Source: Mixophyes australis | Lineage: Eukaryota; Chordata; Amphibia; Anura; Limnodynastidae | DNA: 64,000 nt | Assembly (NCBI GenBank): GCA_036250195.1 | Contig: JAVHZZ010000003.1 | Span: 294,659,065 to 294,723,064 of the forward strand | Direction: 5' to 3' | Shown here: positions 22,716 to 35,939 of the stretch, piece after piece | How the letters are laid out: each line of letters begins with the position of its first letter | Position numbering within the stretch: the stretch's first letter is position 1 | The notes under the pieces: model-generated | Databases searched by the model: none | Told to the model about the DNA's origin: nothing | What the model saw: the letters and a program-made list of their open reading frames with translations, nothing else | Translations under genes and position numbers: made by a program

Positions 22716-25700
22716 TAGAGCTGGTCACTGACCCCAGTGTTTTGGTTTTGGTTTTGGATCTGGATTACCTTCGTGTTTTGGTTTTGGTTTTGCCAAAACC
22801 GCCCTTGCGTGTTTTGGTTTTGGTTTTAGTTCGGTTTTGCAATTTGTTTAAAAAAAAAATTTTTTTTGGCCTAAAATAACTTAATTTAGGTGTTATTTTG
22901 TACCTAAATTATTATTAACCTCACTAACACTAATTTCCAGTCATTCCCATTCAATTTTGACCACCTCATAGGTCACAATATGATTTTCATACACTTTCAA
23001 AGAAAAATTGCTGCAGTTCTTGACAGTGATAAGAAAAAGGCCATTGTCATGCCTGGGCATAAGACCAAAAATCCACCTCTTAAGTGTGGAATTCTTTTTA
23101 CACAAAGCCTGACAACAGTTGTCTAGCCATTTGTAGCGTTTTTTAAAGCCATACTCAGTAGAGCTAGGGACCTTAACCATCTAGGATCCTCTTCCATGTT
23201 ACATCATTTTTCAGCGACTTTATGGAAAGCTGTTGGGAAAATCAGAAACTTAGGTTAAAAAAAATAACAACAAGCAGTCCAGCATCATCTACCTCCCTTC
23301 TCTCATCTACATCCCAGCACCTGCAAATTACACCCCAACACCTTCATCATCAATATCCCCAGAAGCAACAATTGACGGTTAAACAATCCTTTGCAAGAGG
23401 AAGCAAGTAGTTTCAGAAGTAGGCGACTCTGTGAATCAGCAGCTTCAGTAAGAGGCATACAGCTGACAATCTGTTACAAAAACTAAGAGATGTCATTGAA
23501 ACATGGGTAATCCTGCTTGGACTCTCCTGAGGATATGTCATTTCTGATAACGACACCAATATTTTTCAAGCATTACAGCAGGGTGGAATTCCATCACATT
23601 TCCTGTTTTGCTCACATAATCAACTTGGTGTTACAGAACTTTTAAAAAATGATATGCAGGAGATGCTGTTTGTATCCTGAAAAATGTAGGGACAATTTCT
23701 GGTTTCTGCAACAGCATGTAGGAGAATGCAGCAGCCGGAAGAAGACTAGCATTTGAGGGGAATGTACTTTAGTCCAGCGAAGTAGTCACCTGTGAAGATG
23801 CGGTTAGCTTGAGTCAAGTGATTGCCTTAATAATACATTTTGACAAGGAGCTACAGAAATTTAACGGATGAAATAAAACAAAGTAAATGTGCTAACTATA
23901 TTTTAATTGTAGATTAAATACTTAATTTGCTTCGCCAGGATCCAAGAGCTATCAACATCTTGTAATGACGTCTTCTCCTTCAGTTTCTGTGGCAACTGCT
24001 TTTTGGAAAAAAATTGCTTTCCCAAGACACCTAGTGCTGATGCAGATGAGTCCGCACAACATTTTGATATTTGCTCTGCTGTAAAAGAATTGGCCAAAAA
24101 TCGTGACAGCTCTGCCCTAAAATGAACTACTAATTCCATTTGGAAGTCCATTATTGGCAATTACATCATAGTACACAGACTTCTATGATGGTGGATTCCA
24201 GTGGGGATGAATTAGTATTGTTTAAAGAAGATTAGCACTGAACCCTGCCACCTCTCCTGTTTCTGAGTGAGCTATGATACAATAAAATGTAACTACAGAT
24301 TTAGACCAAGACTGTCAGCCCTATTATTTCTATTTCAGCAATTACATTTAGCAATGGAGCAATGGAGCTCTTCTCTTTGGGCGGTACCTATATAATGTAG
24401 TAGAATTTGCCTGCAAATTCTACAGACAAGCCTGCTTGTCTTCCTCTTCATCAATGACTCTTAGCAATTGAGCACCCGTCTTTGGGTGTATATTACACCC
24501 AAACCTTATTAGTGCAAATTAGGAAAAATACAGTTTAATCCCTGCTAGGCCCCCCACCATCCTTTGCATGTTAATAGTAGGATTGGTTGGAGATATGGGC
24601 AAGGTCACAAATTTTTGGGTCAAATCTTTCAAACCAGCCCAGATGTCAAACTGTTGTGGTCTGCCACCTGCGTCATCCCTGCTTGTGTTTGGAAAGTGCA
24701 AATTGGTGCCAGAACCTCACGTGCCAGAACTGCTGCCACTGGTGCCAAACTGCTGCCACTGGTGCAGGACTTACACAATCAACCGCATCCTCATCAGCGC
24801 CCTCGTCGGCTACCCAAATCTCCCCCTCATCCTCTTCTAATTCCACAGTGTCATCTTCACTTGGTGTATCACCGGCTACACTCGGGCTGTTCAGGCATAC
24901 ATCATCAGAAATGCTGAAAGGGCCCTTCTTTATGGATACAATATCAGAATGGTCACGATTACACATATCACTCGTGGATGGACTCTCCTCAGGGATTGGT
25001 GTAATTTCTGATTCTGAGCATACATTTTCCTCTAATGCCTTACTGTTTTCTTGCAGCTCGGCTTTCACACGTAACAGTACTTGTGCACCACTTTTGGACT
25101 CCGAATTACTTGGTCTTGCTTGCTCACGACTGACCTTACAAGAAGAAGGCTCATTAACATCTTACATCTGGCAGCCATAGAGAAAGGCGAAGGCCTCATT
25201 CTTTCTTTGGCACTGTGCGTGTAGAATGGCATGTTGGCAATTTTTTTTTTTTGCCATTTAACTTTTCATCAGTTACAGCTCCTTTTCTCTTCAACACGGT
25301 AAAAAAAAAATTTGGGGGTGTTTTTTTCCCTGACTTCAAAAGACTATGTACTTTTACATTGCCTTTCCCAGATGACATAAAGGGAACACTACCATCAGGA
25401 CTGGTGCCAGCAGCTGTTTGTTGATCCTGCTCATATGTGGACTGCTTTGAATCCATTTTAATGAGCCCAAAGCACTTGTAGTGCAAAATATTAAATAGAT
25501 GGTGCTGCTAGATAAGAATTTCAACACCAGAAAAATTGTGGTTTCACACTGGGGAATATGGGACACCCCAAAACAGTTGTAGTGTAAAATATTAAATAGA
25601 TAGTGCTGTTAGATAAGACTTTCAATGCCAGAAAAAAATGTGGTTTCACACTGGGGAATATGGGACACCCCAAAACAGTTGTAGTGTAAAATATAAAATA

Positions 25701-26110
25701 GATAGTGCTGATAGATAGTACTTTCTGCAGCCAGAAAATAGTTTCTGTAGGAGGGAATATGACACCCCAAACAGTTGGTAATGTTTGCAAAAATGCCTAC
25801 TCTATCCTCCTCTCTTCCAGCTATAACAATTGCTAGAAGAATTGCTAGAAGAATTTCAAGAATAATTGCAAGAATAATGTATAGAATAATTGCCCTCTCC
25901 CTGCTCTAATGCTGCCTGCGACCTAACCCTTCTCTCTCCCTCTGTCAAATGGCGATGGTTTGCTGTGGAGGCGGGTATTTATGGATTTCAATTATCGCGA
26001 GAACCGAGCTCCAAGATCCGACGATGTCACGATGACGTTTTGCCTCGATTTAAGATACGCCCCTTTCTATACATTGAACTATCTGGTGCAAAAGTATAAC
26101 CAGGGAGGAG
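22716..26110 (-). mobile_element. hAT-like transposon remnant with TTTTGG-rich end
   Basis: The left end is TAGAGCTGGTCACTGACCCC followed by about 100 bp of TTTTGG repeats. The same end occurs inverted at 30414. Minus-strand open fragments (25486-25196, 25068-24673, 24160-23903, 23180-22941) have no stops for up to 131 codons. One is strongly acidic and includes DIVSIKKGPFSISDDV. They may be a decayed transposase, but I do not recognise a catalytic motif. A segment at 23222-23345 is similar in the same orientation to about 29180-29310. The right end is not found; 25960-26050 has GC-rich sequence (cgcgagaaccgagctcc) of the type near the other copy's left end. Confidence 0.45.
25465..25760 (+). 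repeat. Tandem repeat, about 103-bp unit, roughly three copies
   Basis: The segment gtggtttcacactggggaatatgggacacc recurs at 25537 and 25640, with a more diverged third copy after that. The two complete intervals are 103 bp. It lies within the hAT-like remnant. Confidence 0.75.
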
Positions 26111-27170
26111 GACCGTACGGGGGAAGGATTGAATCATTGAACTTATTGGGGTAAGGAAGCAATCTTTTGTTCCTGTTATACAAAATTGGTAAATGGCCTA
26201 TCCGCACAATGAAGGAAAAACTCTACTATAATTTTATTGAACTTAATGAATCTGTATTTCTGATCAAAGCTACTATGTAACTGCGTAATTATTTGAAGAC
26301 ACCAAGGAGCATCTTTACGGAATCACCAATTCCCAGTGATTTGAACTCATATTTTAAAAGCGCACTTTTATTAAAGACAAAGCCCATGGGGATTGGGGTC
26401 TGTTTAGAAGGTGCTTAGGAGTCTAATCCAGAGATGACAATTACCAAATTGACAAAACAGAAGAGATTTGATAGCATTATACATGAGTATATCAGGTGTT
26501 TAACCAAGAAATCTTGTTCTCACTTATCCTTGATTTACATTTCACCTGGCATCACTTAATACCACAGTCTGGCTTATGTAACCATGTTTTTATTAACATA
26601 AATACGCACAGCATACAATAACATATATCAAACAAACACACAAGAACAATAAAAACAAATAAACTGTAAGACAGCGAGTCAGTGAACATTCATAGCATGC
26701 AGATAGAGTGATGGATCGCATGTGTCCCTCTGCTTTACTAGAACACGTCCAAAAAAATCGCACTGCATGTTTTTACACTCCACAACCTTCATGCTGTTGT
26801 AAGATGCGGTACATGTATAATGAACTTGGGATTCCCAAGACCTCTATTCAGTACACATATATCAAAATTAAAGTTATAATAAAAAGTCCTTAGACCCAAA
26901 AAACAAGGAACACCCTAAAATTGTTCCCACTCCACAACACAATCTCTTTTCAGTATTCTTGGTCCGCAAAATATAAATCTCATTCCTGCACTGTTCTGCA
27001 AAACTAGGTGCACTGGTATGCTTACTTTATCCTTTGCAAGGACCATCTTTTCTCTGCCCAACTCCTCCCACCCTCTCTTCTCTGCAAACATTTGCTATGA
27101 AGTCATTTTCTCAAACAGCAGTTTTATTAAAGACAAACCCTATGGGGAGGACCCTCAGTGTCTTATTAAT
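26111..27170. other. Non-coding DNA with a spaced direct repeat
   Basis: A motif ttttattaaagacaaa(g/c)cc(c/t)atgggga occurs at about 26365 and again at about 27121, 756 bp apart in the same orientation. This could mark two ends of a lost element, but no other end structure is visible. Nothing else recognised. Confidence 0.3.
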
Positions 27171-27172
27171 AG

Positions 27173-27511
27173 GGAAGCACGGTGGCTAAGTGGTTAGCAC
27201 ATCTGCCTCACAGCACTGAGGTCATGGGTTCAATTCCTGACCATGGTCTTATCTGTGTGGAGTTTGTATGTTCTCCCCATGTTTGCGTGGGTTTCCTCCA
27301 GGTGCTCCGGTTTCCTCCCACACTCCAAAAACATACTAGTAGGTTAATTAATTGGCTGCTATCAAAATTGACCTTAGTCTCTCTCTCTGTGTGTGTGTAT
27401 GTTAGGGAATTTAGACTGTAAGCTCCAATGGGGCAGGGACTGATGTGAATAAGTTCTCTGTACAGCGCTGCGGAATCAGTGGCGCTATATAAATAGATGA
27501 TGATGATGATG
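27173..27511 (+). mobile_element. tRNA-derived SINE with LINE-like 3' tail
   Basis: The head gcacggtggctaagtggttagc resembles a pol III A box and gggttcaattcctga a B box, as in tRNA-derived SINEs. The body (tgtgtggagtttgtatgttctcccc...gggtttcctcc) is followed by the 3' part gactgtaagctcc...gggcaggg and tgtacagcgctgcggaatcagtggcgctatataaata, then (GAT)n. The tail resembles that of the LINE at 2205-3381. A second copy is at 39571-39914. Confidence 0.8.
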
Positions 27512-28750
27512 ATTAATGACCCACCTATCATCACCTGGCTACTGCCTGTAGTCCGCCCATCATTAGCTCCAGCACTGTGGGAATATTGAAGGGGATATAA
27601 ACTGTGTTTTAACTGGTCTGAGTGTGTTTATAGATTGGTGACTAGGAACTGCACCGCCGTCACGTGTGTATGCTGTACTTGCGAAGAATCACATCTGTCT
27701 GGTGATTGCATAGCCACCTCTCTGTATTGTCATCTATGGAATAAAATGCATTTTGTAAAAATGAACTGCTTCCAAGAACCCACTAGGATGTGCGGGCCTC
27801 ACATGGATAAACCTTTGTTATAATTACTCAACACCTATACCAGATAAAGGGCTTAATATAATAAAATCTGTCTCCACACCGCAATAGTCCCTGGTCCCAA
27901 CTGCAGCAGGTGGACATGAGGTTAGACACCTAAGCAATAGGCTAAGTACTAATTTTTATTTTATCTATTCATAATTCCACTGTCCAGCTTCAGCCTAGTA
28001 AAAATCATTAAATACAGAGTTTACATAGCTCTGAATGCTGTATGGATTAAGTTAACACTCAACAAGCTGTCAGTTGTTTAGTAAACTGTCTGTAATAAAC
28101 CACCCCTGGAATGTGTAGCTATCAGAGGCAATATGTAATAGTAGCCAACCCACAGTTTAGTAAGAGAGTACTTACTAAGATGAAGGTGCCTTTAACTTTT
28201 TATTTTTCTTGACTGTCCTATTTAGTGTTCATAGCCCTTAGCCTCAATTTTTTTTAGCCTTAAAATTCAAAAGCAGGTAATTAAATTTACTAATTAAAGG
28301 CTAAGTGAACCAAAAACTAAAACTTTCAGTGTAATTAAGTGACCTAGCATAAATTTCAAGGTTTTACTTGGTGGTGATTGGTGAATCTATCAATTCTGCA
28401 TATAACAGTCCAAGCAGGAGATCAACTCTCCAACTGGGTAGGCCATGTTCTTGCAGGCAAAGGCCCTCTTCATGAGCTCAAAGGAATAGGATTTGGCAAG
28501 CCAGGATGGATATAAGCAGGAGGGAGGATCTCTTGCTCATACAGTTACACACATCATCGTACCCACTAAAACACCAGATCCGCTAAGCTCTGGTAAGCCA
28601 TATAATTTCACCTAAACAGCATTTAATAAAGCAAGACTTTGAAACAGTTAGTCTTATTTAAATAAAATATGAATAATTTACTCAAACTGTTAATAAAAAG
28701 AAAATAAGTGTAAAAATGTTTTATTGCAAGCTCTCTGAATTTCTGCTGAT
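27512..28750. other. AT-rich DNA, nothing recognised
   Basis: No element ends or coding frames that I can support. Confidence 0.4.
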
Positions 28751-28760
28751 TAGTACAGAG

Positions 28761-30414
28761 TAGAAATGCTCGGGCTCGATTTTCAGAAAACTAAGCCCAC
28801 CCGAACACAGCCGATCCAAGTACTCGGAACTGAAAACGAGGCAAAGCTTCATTGTCGCGTTGTCGAATACCGCAAGTTTTGGATTCTACAGGTACCACCC
28901 TCCAGTGCAGTTGGGCAGCGTCAATAATGAAAGCTAAAGAGAAGGGTTGGCAGTGTTCTTAAAAGTCTCTAGTGACATTCTACTGTGCCATAGCTCGCCC
29001 AGAAACAGAGTAGGTGGCAGTGTTCAGTGCTGAAAGAGAGATAATAGGGCTGGAAGTGTTCTTTAAAGTCTCTAGTCATATTGTACTGTGCCATAGCTTG
29101 CACAGAAACAGGAGAGGTGACAGTGTTCAGTGCTGAAAGTCAAATAATAGGTCTGGCAGTGTTCTTAAAAATCTCCAGTTCATGGCAAGCTGTTAGGAAA
29201 ATCTGAAACTTATGAAATAAAAATAACAACAAGCAGTCCAGCATTAGCTAGGTCCCTTCTCTCAGCCAGATCCCGGCACCTGCAATCTAAATTAACAACA
29301 CCCTCCTCATCAATATATTCAGTAGTGATCAGAGTCAGTCCTGCATCCAAGTTGTTAAGGCTAGATGACTCCTGCCCTATCCAGGATTCCTCAAAAGAAT
29401 TCTTAAGCATTAGTCCCGCTGCTGCTGCTCCTACTGATTCCTCTCAGCCAATCAGGTGACAACAGCCTCCATTTCAGATTCCCTCCAAAACCAGTTCATG
29501 GGAGCTGCCATCTTGGATATAGTCACCTGGTCCATCTCAGCAACTCAGAGTGCTGCTTCTGCCCAGCTGACTGCAGTCTCTAATCAGGAATCAACAACAA
29601 CTATAAAAAGACTTCCTGGAGCCCTTACCTGTTGCCAGTGCAACATTCTATTTCAGATGCCAACCTGGTTCCCAGCAGTTTGCAGTCTTGATATGTATTT
29701 TGCTGCAGTCTTGCTATTAATCCAGCTCTGAGAGTGCAGTCTGCATTCTGGCTCCAGTCTGATTGCAGCACTCTAGTTCAATCCACTCTAGTTCCATTCC
29801 AGTTACTGCATTCCGGTTCCAGTCTGGTTACAGCATTCCTGTTCTAGGACGGTAGCATTCCGGTTCAAGTATTCTGGTAACAGCATTCCGGTTCCAGTCC
29901 GGTTACAGCAATTCACTTTCAGCATTCCGGTTACAGCATTCTGGTTACAGCATTCTGGTTACAGCAATCCTTTTCCAGCATTCCAGTTACAGCACTCTGG
30001 TGACAGCATTCCAGTTCCAGTCTAATCCAGCAATCCAGTTCCTGTTTGCTCTCCTCTAGTAGTGTAATCACCATTTGCACCAGTCGAATCAATACATGCA
30101 GAGGAACATTATCAGGCACTCAGCTTTGTCAACGTAGTCACCAGTCCAGCTCCAGAGACACAACCCAATCCGGGTACAGACAGATCCTCAAGCATGACAG
30201 AAACTAGTGTTATTGAGGTTAATAATAATGTAGGAACAAAAAAATGAGCAAAATTATGTGATTTTAGCATAATTTAGAATTTTTTGTAAAAAATACAGAT
30301 CCAAACCCAAAACATGCAAGGGCGGTTTTTCCAAAACCAAAACCTAAACCAAAACACTAACTTAATCCAGATCCAAAGCCAAAACCAAAACATGGGGGTC
30401 AGTGAGCATCTCTA
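28761..30414. mobile_element. Non-autonomous hAT-like element, 1.65 kb
   Basis: Starts TAGAAATGCTCGGGCTCG and ends GTGAGCATCTCTA; the tips are inverted (TAGARATGCTC). Flanks are GTACAGAG (28753-28760) and ATACAGAG (30415-30422), 7 of 8 identical, the 8-bp size typical of hAT. The interior has a roughly 110-bp repeat (28940-29165), a segment shared with 23222-23345, and a CATTCCGGTT-rich tandem region. The right 120 bp is TTTTGG-rich on the minus strand. No transposase is encoded. Confidence 0.7.
29745..30030 (+). repeat. Imperfect tandem repeat (cagcattccggtt units)
   Basis: Variants of cagcattccggttccagtc and gttacagcattctg recur about every 15-30 bp. It is a degenerate minisatellite inside the hAT-like element. 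Confidence 0.75.
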
Positions 30415-30722
30415 ATACAGAGTACCTATGGTAAATTATATTATTAATTAATGTTTCTATGTGTTTCAAAACGTATACTAGCTTTTGTTACATTATGTTT
30501 GAAAATAGGGCATTAAAGACATTGCTGAAACAATGATGACTTCAGTGAAAAGAACTAGAACACAAAAGAGGAGATATAATTGTTGCAAACAAAAGGCAAC
30601 AGGTCTTAAATATATAATGGTAAATGCATTGTTTGCAGCACAGCTTGCTTAAAGTGCAGTATAGTTTTTCAACCTCCCTACTTACCACTTTTTGAATTGC
30701 ACAGGTTGTGTGAGAACAAAGT

Positions 30723-30907
30723 ACATGGGCTAAATGTATCAAGCTGAGAGTTTTCCGGCGGGTTTGAAAAACCAATCAGATTCTAGCTATCATTTATTTA
30801 GTACATTCTACAAAATGATAGCTAGAATCTGATTGGTTGCTATAGGCAACATCTCCACTTTTCAAACCCGCCGGAAAACTCTCACCTTGATACATTTAGC
30901 CCCATGT
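30723..30907. mobile_element. Palindromic MITE (foldback)
   Basis: The termini acatg(g)ggctaaatgtatcaag and their inverse are near perfect. Inner arms include gagttttccggcgggtttgaaaa and gatagctagaatctgattggtt. The left arm lacks about 30 bp present in the right arm (the gtggagatgttgcctatagc part). Related to 34665-34845. Confidence 0.8.
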
Positions 30908-31607
30908 CTGCTATCACTCTTGACTTCCCAAAAAATAGTTGCAGATTTTTTTTCTCCTAAAATACTGCTTGTTAGAGCTAAAAATAAGCTAAACTAATTC
31001 ATATGCACATGAGGAAATTTGGACTGTCTTGATTTTGTGTCACATGTGTACCTTTTTTAATTCGATTGGGTTTTGCTTATTCATAAATGTGCTTTCCCAT
31101 AAAACATGCACCTACACTGGATGTTGCAAAAAATGCCCTTGTACAAGATGAGCAAGATGTTCCTCCCTCTACGATCATCTTGATGCACTAACCTATGCAA
31201 ATACCATAAAAACAGCAGGATTCCCTAGAAATAAGTCCTTGACATCACAAAAGAGGAAGAAATAACAGCAGTTTGCATATTGTATTAAATAATTATGTAT
31301 CAACTGAGTATATCCTTAAAAGGTATAGTATATATTTAGTTTTGCATTTTTAGTGCATGTTGTCACTGCAGCTTACAGAGAAATCCATTTCCAGCTGATA
31401 TAAAAAGTTTGGGTTGGGATTTCCTTTCATTGTTCCTAGCTTTGAGAATCTCCACTGCCCTCACTTCATATGCAGATGTGCAATGAATACAAATTGCTAA
31501 CATGTATTTTCTTGAGTCAGCAGTAAATGTGTTATTAAAAACGTTCTGCCTATTTTAGGTCAGTTTGATATTTTAATAATATTGAGAAAGCATGTAGAGG
31601 CCTTTAA

Positions 31608-31745
31608 AGGGGGGAATTCAATTGGCAGCATTATGGGTAAAATTAACGCGACTTGCGCATTATTACCGTTATTACGGTATTAATGCACTTAATTACCGTT
31701 ATTACGGTAGCTTCAACAACGGCTTTTTGCTCGCTGCGAGCAGAA
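31608..31745. repeat. Diverged copy of the TTACCGTTATTACGGTA MITE
   Basis: Starts ggggggaattcaattggcag and carries two attaccgttattacggta palindromes (about 31660 and 31693), as in 22160-22330. The right end is not clear. Confidence 0.5.
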
Positions 31746-33440
31746 AGCTGGGTTACAGGAGGAACCATTGTTGCAGATCTCTCTTTTATAGTGTGACCGG
31801 CCAGGCCTTGCATAGCCTGATACCTGGCACCCCACACTCATTGCCCCCTGATTTAATGATAAACAGCCTAGGCTATAGCGTTGGTCATGGTTACATATAT
31901 AATGGTGGAGCAATGCCTTTTTTTAAAAAAAAAATAGAGACATTTTTTACATAGTATATATACTTGTTGAAGCTGTCATCATTAGCAGCACATATCTTTA
32001 CAGCAGATAATCAGGACCCACAAATTATACCCTTGTTAAGTGATCTCCACCAGCTCTGAGGTGGTGTAAAAATTAGATTTATTTGCTGAGTGCAAATGAC
32101 TATGCAACCCTCCTCATAGCAAATGAATGTGCCCTCTCCATCACTGTGGGTGGTGCCACACTGGGTCATTGAATGTCAGTGGTTTTCCAGCAAGATAAGC
32201 ACCAGGGTTTATCTGTCTTGATAGAGATATCTTTTGAGTGGTCAGTGATCAGATAAGGTGTATTACATTAATATGGCCAGCTGGAGAGTTAACAACACTC
32301 AGGTTTATTATTTGCAAGAACTCTGATCTCTACTAAACAGCAAACAAACAAACGGCCCCTAAACAAAGACATCACTTTTGCAGTTCAGATTACATAGACA
32401 TATCACTATCGCGCAAGTGTATAATATGTGGAATTATGCCAACAAGAAAAGAACATTTAAAGGCTAAATAGAACTAGAGAAATACATTAGATGTGGGTAT
32501 AATTATATTTTACCATATTACAGAGAATTTTTTTTAATAAGCAGGTCCCTTATCTATACAGTCATAGGACCTTGGATTTAACAGGTAACAGAGAGCTGTT
32601 GTGTATCTTTCCAGGCACTGAACCAATATATCATCTATACAAACCTTAAGACCTTGATTTTAATAAGTGACAAAATACAAATGCAAACTATGAAACTAAA
32701 CTGTTTATAGTTTAATTTCATATTTCTTTCATTTTGAACAAGAAAAACGTTAACTCTTTCACTCCTAAGTCCTCCAATGCTGATACGTTGTAGACTAAAT
32801 GCTTGTGTGCTGATAGACTGGAGCACTTAGGCTCAAAATACACTACATGCAACTTTTTCTGAGTAGAAGTGCTAGAAGTAGATTAATAAGTTCACATGAA
32901 TATCTAAAGGTGTTATAGTAGCTCCTCCATAAAACATGGTTTCCATTCTAGGATTAGTCGTCTTTTGAGTGTAACAATTGCACACAATGGATGCATAGAA
33001 GAACGATTACATAAATAATATGTACATCAGTATATGTATGTGCTCACCTATAAAAGTAGGTGCAAGACGCTCTTTGCTGTTGAAGTCTTATTCTTTATAA
33101 ATGACCCTAAGATTCACTTAGGAGAATATGTTGGTAGGAAGTTTTAGGAGGCGATTTTGGTAAATGCAAGTGCCTAACTGAAGAGAGGAAAAATAGTTGG
33201 TTATATATGGGATTGATTATAGACTATCAACTACTGATTCATCATCCACTATTTAATAATATATGCATTTAGTTCTGCTAAATGGAAATTATGTTTTATA
33301 GCCCAATCAATACTTTTTATGTGAATAGTGGAAATTTTCTAATAATTAACAAAGGCAGCTATTTTGTGTTACCCAATGCCACAATAGATGCACTTCATTT
33401 ATTGCAAATGCCAAACTGCATTCTTGTGTTGGTTTTAGAC
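31746..33440. other. AT-rich DNA, nothing recognised
   Basis: No supported elements. The 110-codon frame 31622-31954 overlaps the MITE above and has no motif. Confidence 0.4.
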
Positions 33441-33445
33441 CACAT

Positions 33446-33903
33446 AAAGTTTTGAGAATGACACAAATATTGGTTTTCACAAAACAAATTCCAAATTTTG
33501 GGTCCATGGCCTGGAAACTTCCCAGACCTTAATCCCATTGAGAACTTGTATTCAATCCTCAAGAGGTGGGTGGACAAAAAAAACCCCACAAATTCTGACA
33601 TACTCCAAGCATTGATTAGGCAAGAATGGGCGGCCATCAGTCAGTATGTGGCCCAGAAGTTGATTGACAGATGCCAGGGCGAATTGCAGAGGTCTTCAAA
33701 AAGAGGGGTCAACACTGCAAATATTGACTCTGCATAAACTTAATGTAATTGTCAATAAAATCCTTTGACACTTATGAAATGCTTGTAATTTTACTTCAGT
33801 ATACCATAGCAATATCTGACAAAAAGGTCTAAAAACAACGAAGCAGCAAACTTTGTGAAAATCAATACTTGTTTCAATCTCAAAACTTATGGCAATGACT
33901 GTA
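33446..33903 (+). mobile_element. Tc1/mariner remnant, internally deleted
   Basis: The right end (caaaacttatggcaatgactgta) and an internal left-end segment (aaagttttgagaatgacacaa) are inverted. The open frame 33498-33737 (79 codons) encodes the transposase C-terminus: the third catalytic acidic region PDLNPIENLYSILKRWV, then a typical C-terminal helix region ending in a stop. The DNA-binding domain and the first two aspartates are missing. The copy is dead. Confidence 0.85.
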
Positions 33904-34664
33904 CACTTATATTTACATAAACCAGACAGGTAGGGTTCTGATAATTTTGAAATAAAAAAGCAGAAAACCCATAGGACATAGATATAACTAAGCCATAAAA
34001 TACCTGCTATGGGATGGATAATGAGTTGGAAATATGTTGGCCATAATTATGTTAAAAAAGGCCTTAAAAATAGCATATTATCTTGCCCTGTAAGTGTACT
34101 AATTGTTAATTCTTATCTGTACATGATTGCTATTTTTCAAAATAACTAGTTAAAAAAAAAAAATAGTATATTATTCAAATATTTCAACATAATCCTATAA
34201 TATATGCACATTCAATGCAGAAAGCACCTACCAGTTTGAGAGGTGAAATCGCAATCAACCAGTCAGAAGCTGTTAGTCAGGGCTGGCAGCTATCATAATC
34301 ATCAGCGTGAATTTGCACCTGCCCTCTAGCAGTTGCAAAAGATAGGGTGTGTGTGCCTGGTGTTCCTCAGCTGCATTTACGTGTACACACAGAGAAAAAT
34401 ATGAATAATAAAAATTAATAAATGTTGTCTATCTAATTAAGTAAATAAATCTTGCAGCATGTAAACTTGTGTTCTAGGTATTATGTTCACCAGCAGCTTA
34501 AGATCTTTCTAAATTACTTTTTACATTTGTGTTTGTTAACCTTAAAACAGTAACTTTCATAGTAAACAAAGACATGAAAGCAGCTGGTTAGCTATGATAT
34601 AATAATTAAGACTATGCAATAGAATATTCTGTAATGTTGCTCTGGTTTTTATTTAGTACAAACA

Positions 34665-34845
34665 CGTAAATTTATCAAGCTGCGGGTTTGAAAATGTGGA
34701 TATGTTGCCTATAGCAACCAATCAGATTTTAGTTATTATTTATTAAGTACATTCTACAAAATGACAGCTAGAATCTGATTGGTTACTTATAGGCAACATC
34801 TCCACTTTTTCAAACTTGCAGCTTGATAAATTTACCCCTGGAGTA
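34665..34845. mobile_element. Palindromic MITE (second copy of the 30723 family)
   Basis: Arms taaatttatcaagctg / cagcttgataaattta and ggatatgttgcctatagcaaccaatcagatt / aatctgattggtt...ggcaacatctcc are inverted around attatttattaagtacattctacaaaatga. More complete on the left than the 30723 copy. Confidence 0.8.
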
Positions 34846-35149
34846 TCACTATGTTATCACATTCTGCTGTTCATTTGTTGCTAGATACTATCACACAATA
34901 TCCTAAATTCCTAATATTGTTTGCTTGGAGTACCAGTATCGCCATTTAGTAGACTCTTAATATACATTGCAAAAGTCACCCATAACATTCCATTTACCGT
35001 TGCTCCAGGATGTCACATATTTATTCACTGCACTATGCCCAAATGAAAATAAGTTATTTTAAACCAAGTTTTAATAAATAAAAAATAGGATGGTGTAGGG
35101 GTGCTGCATGATTTTCCACTTATATATTTATTTACAGTATCCTCACCAG

Positions 35150-35285
35150 CATAATCAACATTTACTTATACAGCGCCAGCAAATTCCGTAGCACTTTACA
35201 ATTGGGAATAAACGCAGTATTAAAACAATATAGACAGACAGAGGTAAGAAGGCCCTGCCCGCATGCTTGCAATCTATGGGTTACA
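35150..35285 (-). repeat. SINE/LINE 3' tail, minus strand
   Basis: On the minus strand this reads gattgcaagc...gggcagggccttctta, cccaattgtaaagtgctacggaatttgctggcgctgtataagtaaat. It is a short 3' tail of the non-LTR type seen elsewhere in the window, and is similar to 51340-51545. Confidence 0.65.
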
Positions 35286-35939
35286 TATTACCAGACCGTG
35301 AGAGTTATTTTCATCTACACCTAAATAAAGTCCCTTACAATAATTTACTATACAGTTTGTAACATGTATGTATCAGTTATGCAAACTTTTATTTAAATAA
35401 TAACTTGGCTGAATTGTTTATCTATAGATCTATTTATTTATTTACTAAGTGACTGGGTCTTCTTTCAGCCCCTCACATTCATTTTAATGAACCCTATCAT
35501 TTCATTATTTTCATGTAATGTAATGTTAACTATTCCATGGTAATGTGCTGATATTTTTCTTTTGTCTTCTCAAACGCCCGTACAGAAAAAGTATTGTAGT
35601 ATTGCAATTTGATACCATTCCACTAATTTGTTTACTGTTCTCCCATTCCCATTTGTGCATCTATAGCCAACTCTAGTCAGATAACATTCTGTTGATTGAT
35701 TTCATTGCCATGATACATGCACAGTGCCAGAGTTGTTCAGTAGTTTTACTGAATGTATTGGGGCTAATATATTTATTTATTATTTACACTTTGCATTTGC
35801 ACAGGGGTGAGTACTCAGGGAACACTGGATGGTTTGGAGGCTGCTATATGAGGGAGGAAATGCCACGTAGTGGGTGCACCCCAAAAAAGTCCCGTTCCTG
35901 AGGATGGGAGCAGGTAATAAATGAAGATGAGAGATGCAG

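Noticed and set aside
22740..22830. Telomere-like TTTTGG repeats
   Set aside because: Vertebrate telomeres are TTAGGG; these repeats form the end of a transposon found twice.
24673..25068. Acidic 131-codon frame as a host gene
   Set aside because: It lies between transposon ends and repeats, has no recognised domain and no splice context that I could see.
27180..27240. A possible tRNA gene (A and B box)
   Set aside because: It cannot fold as a tRNA and is the head of a SINE with a 3' tail.
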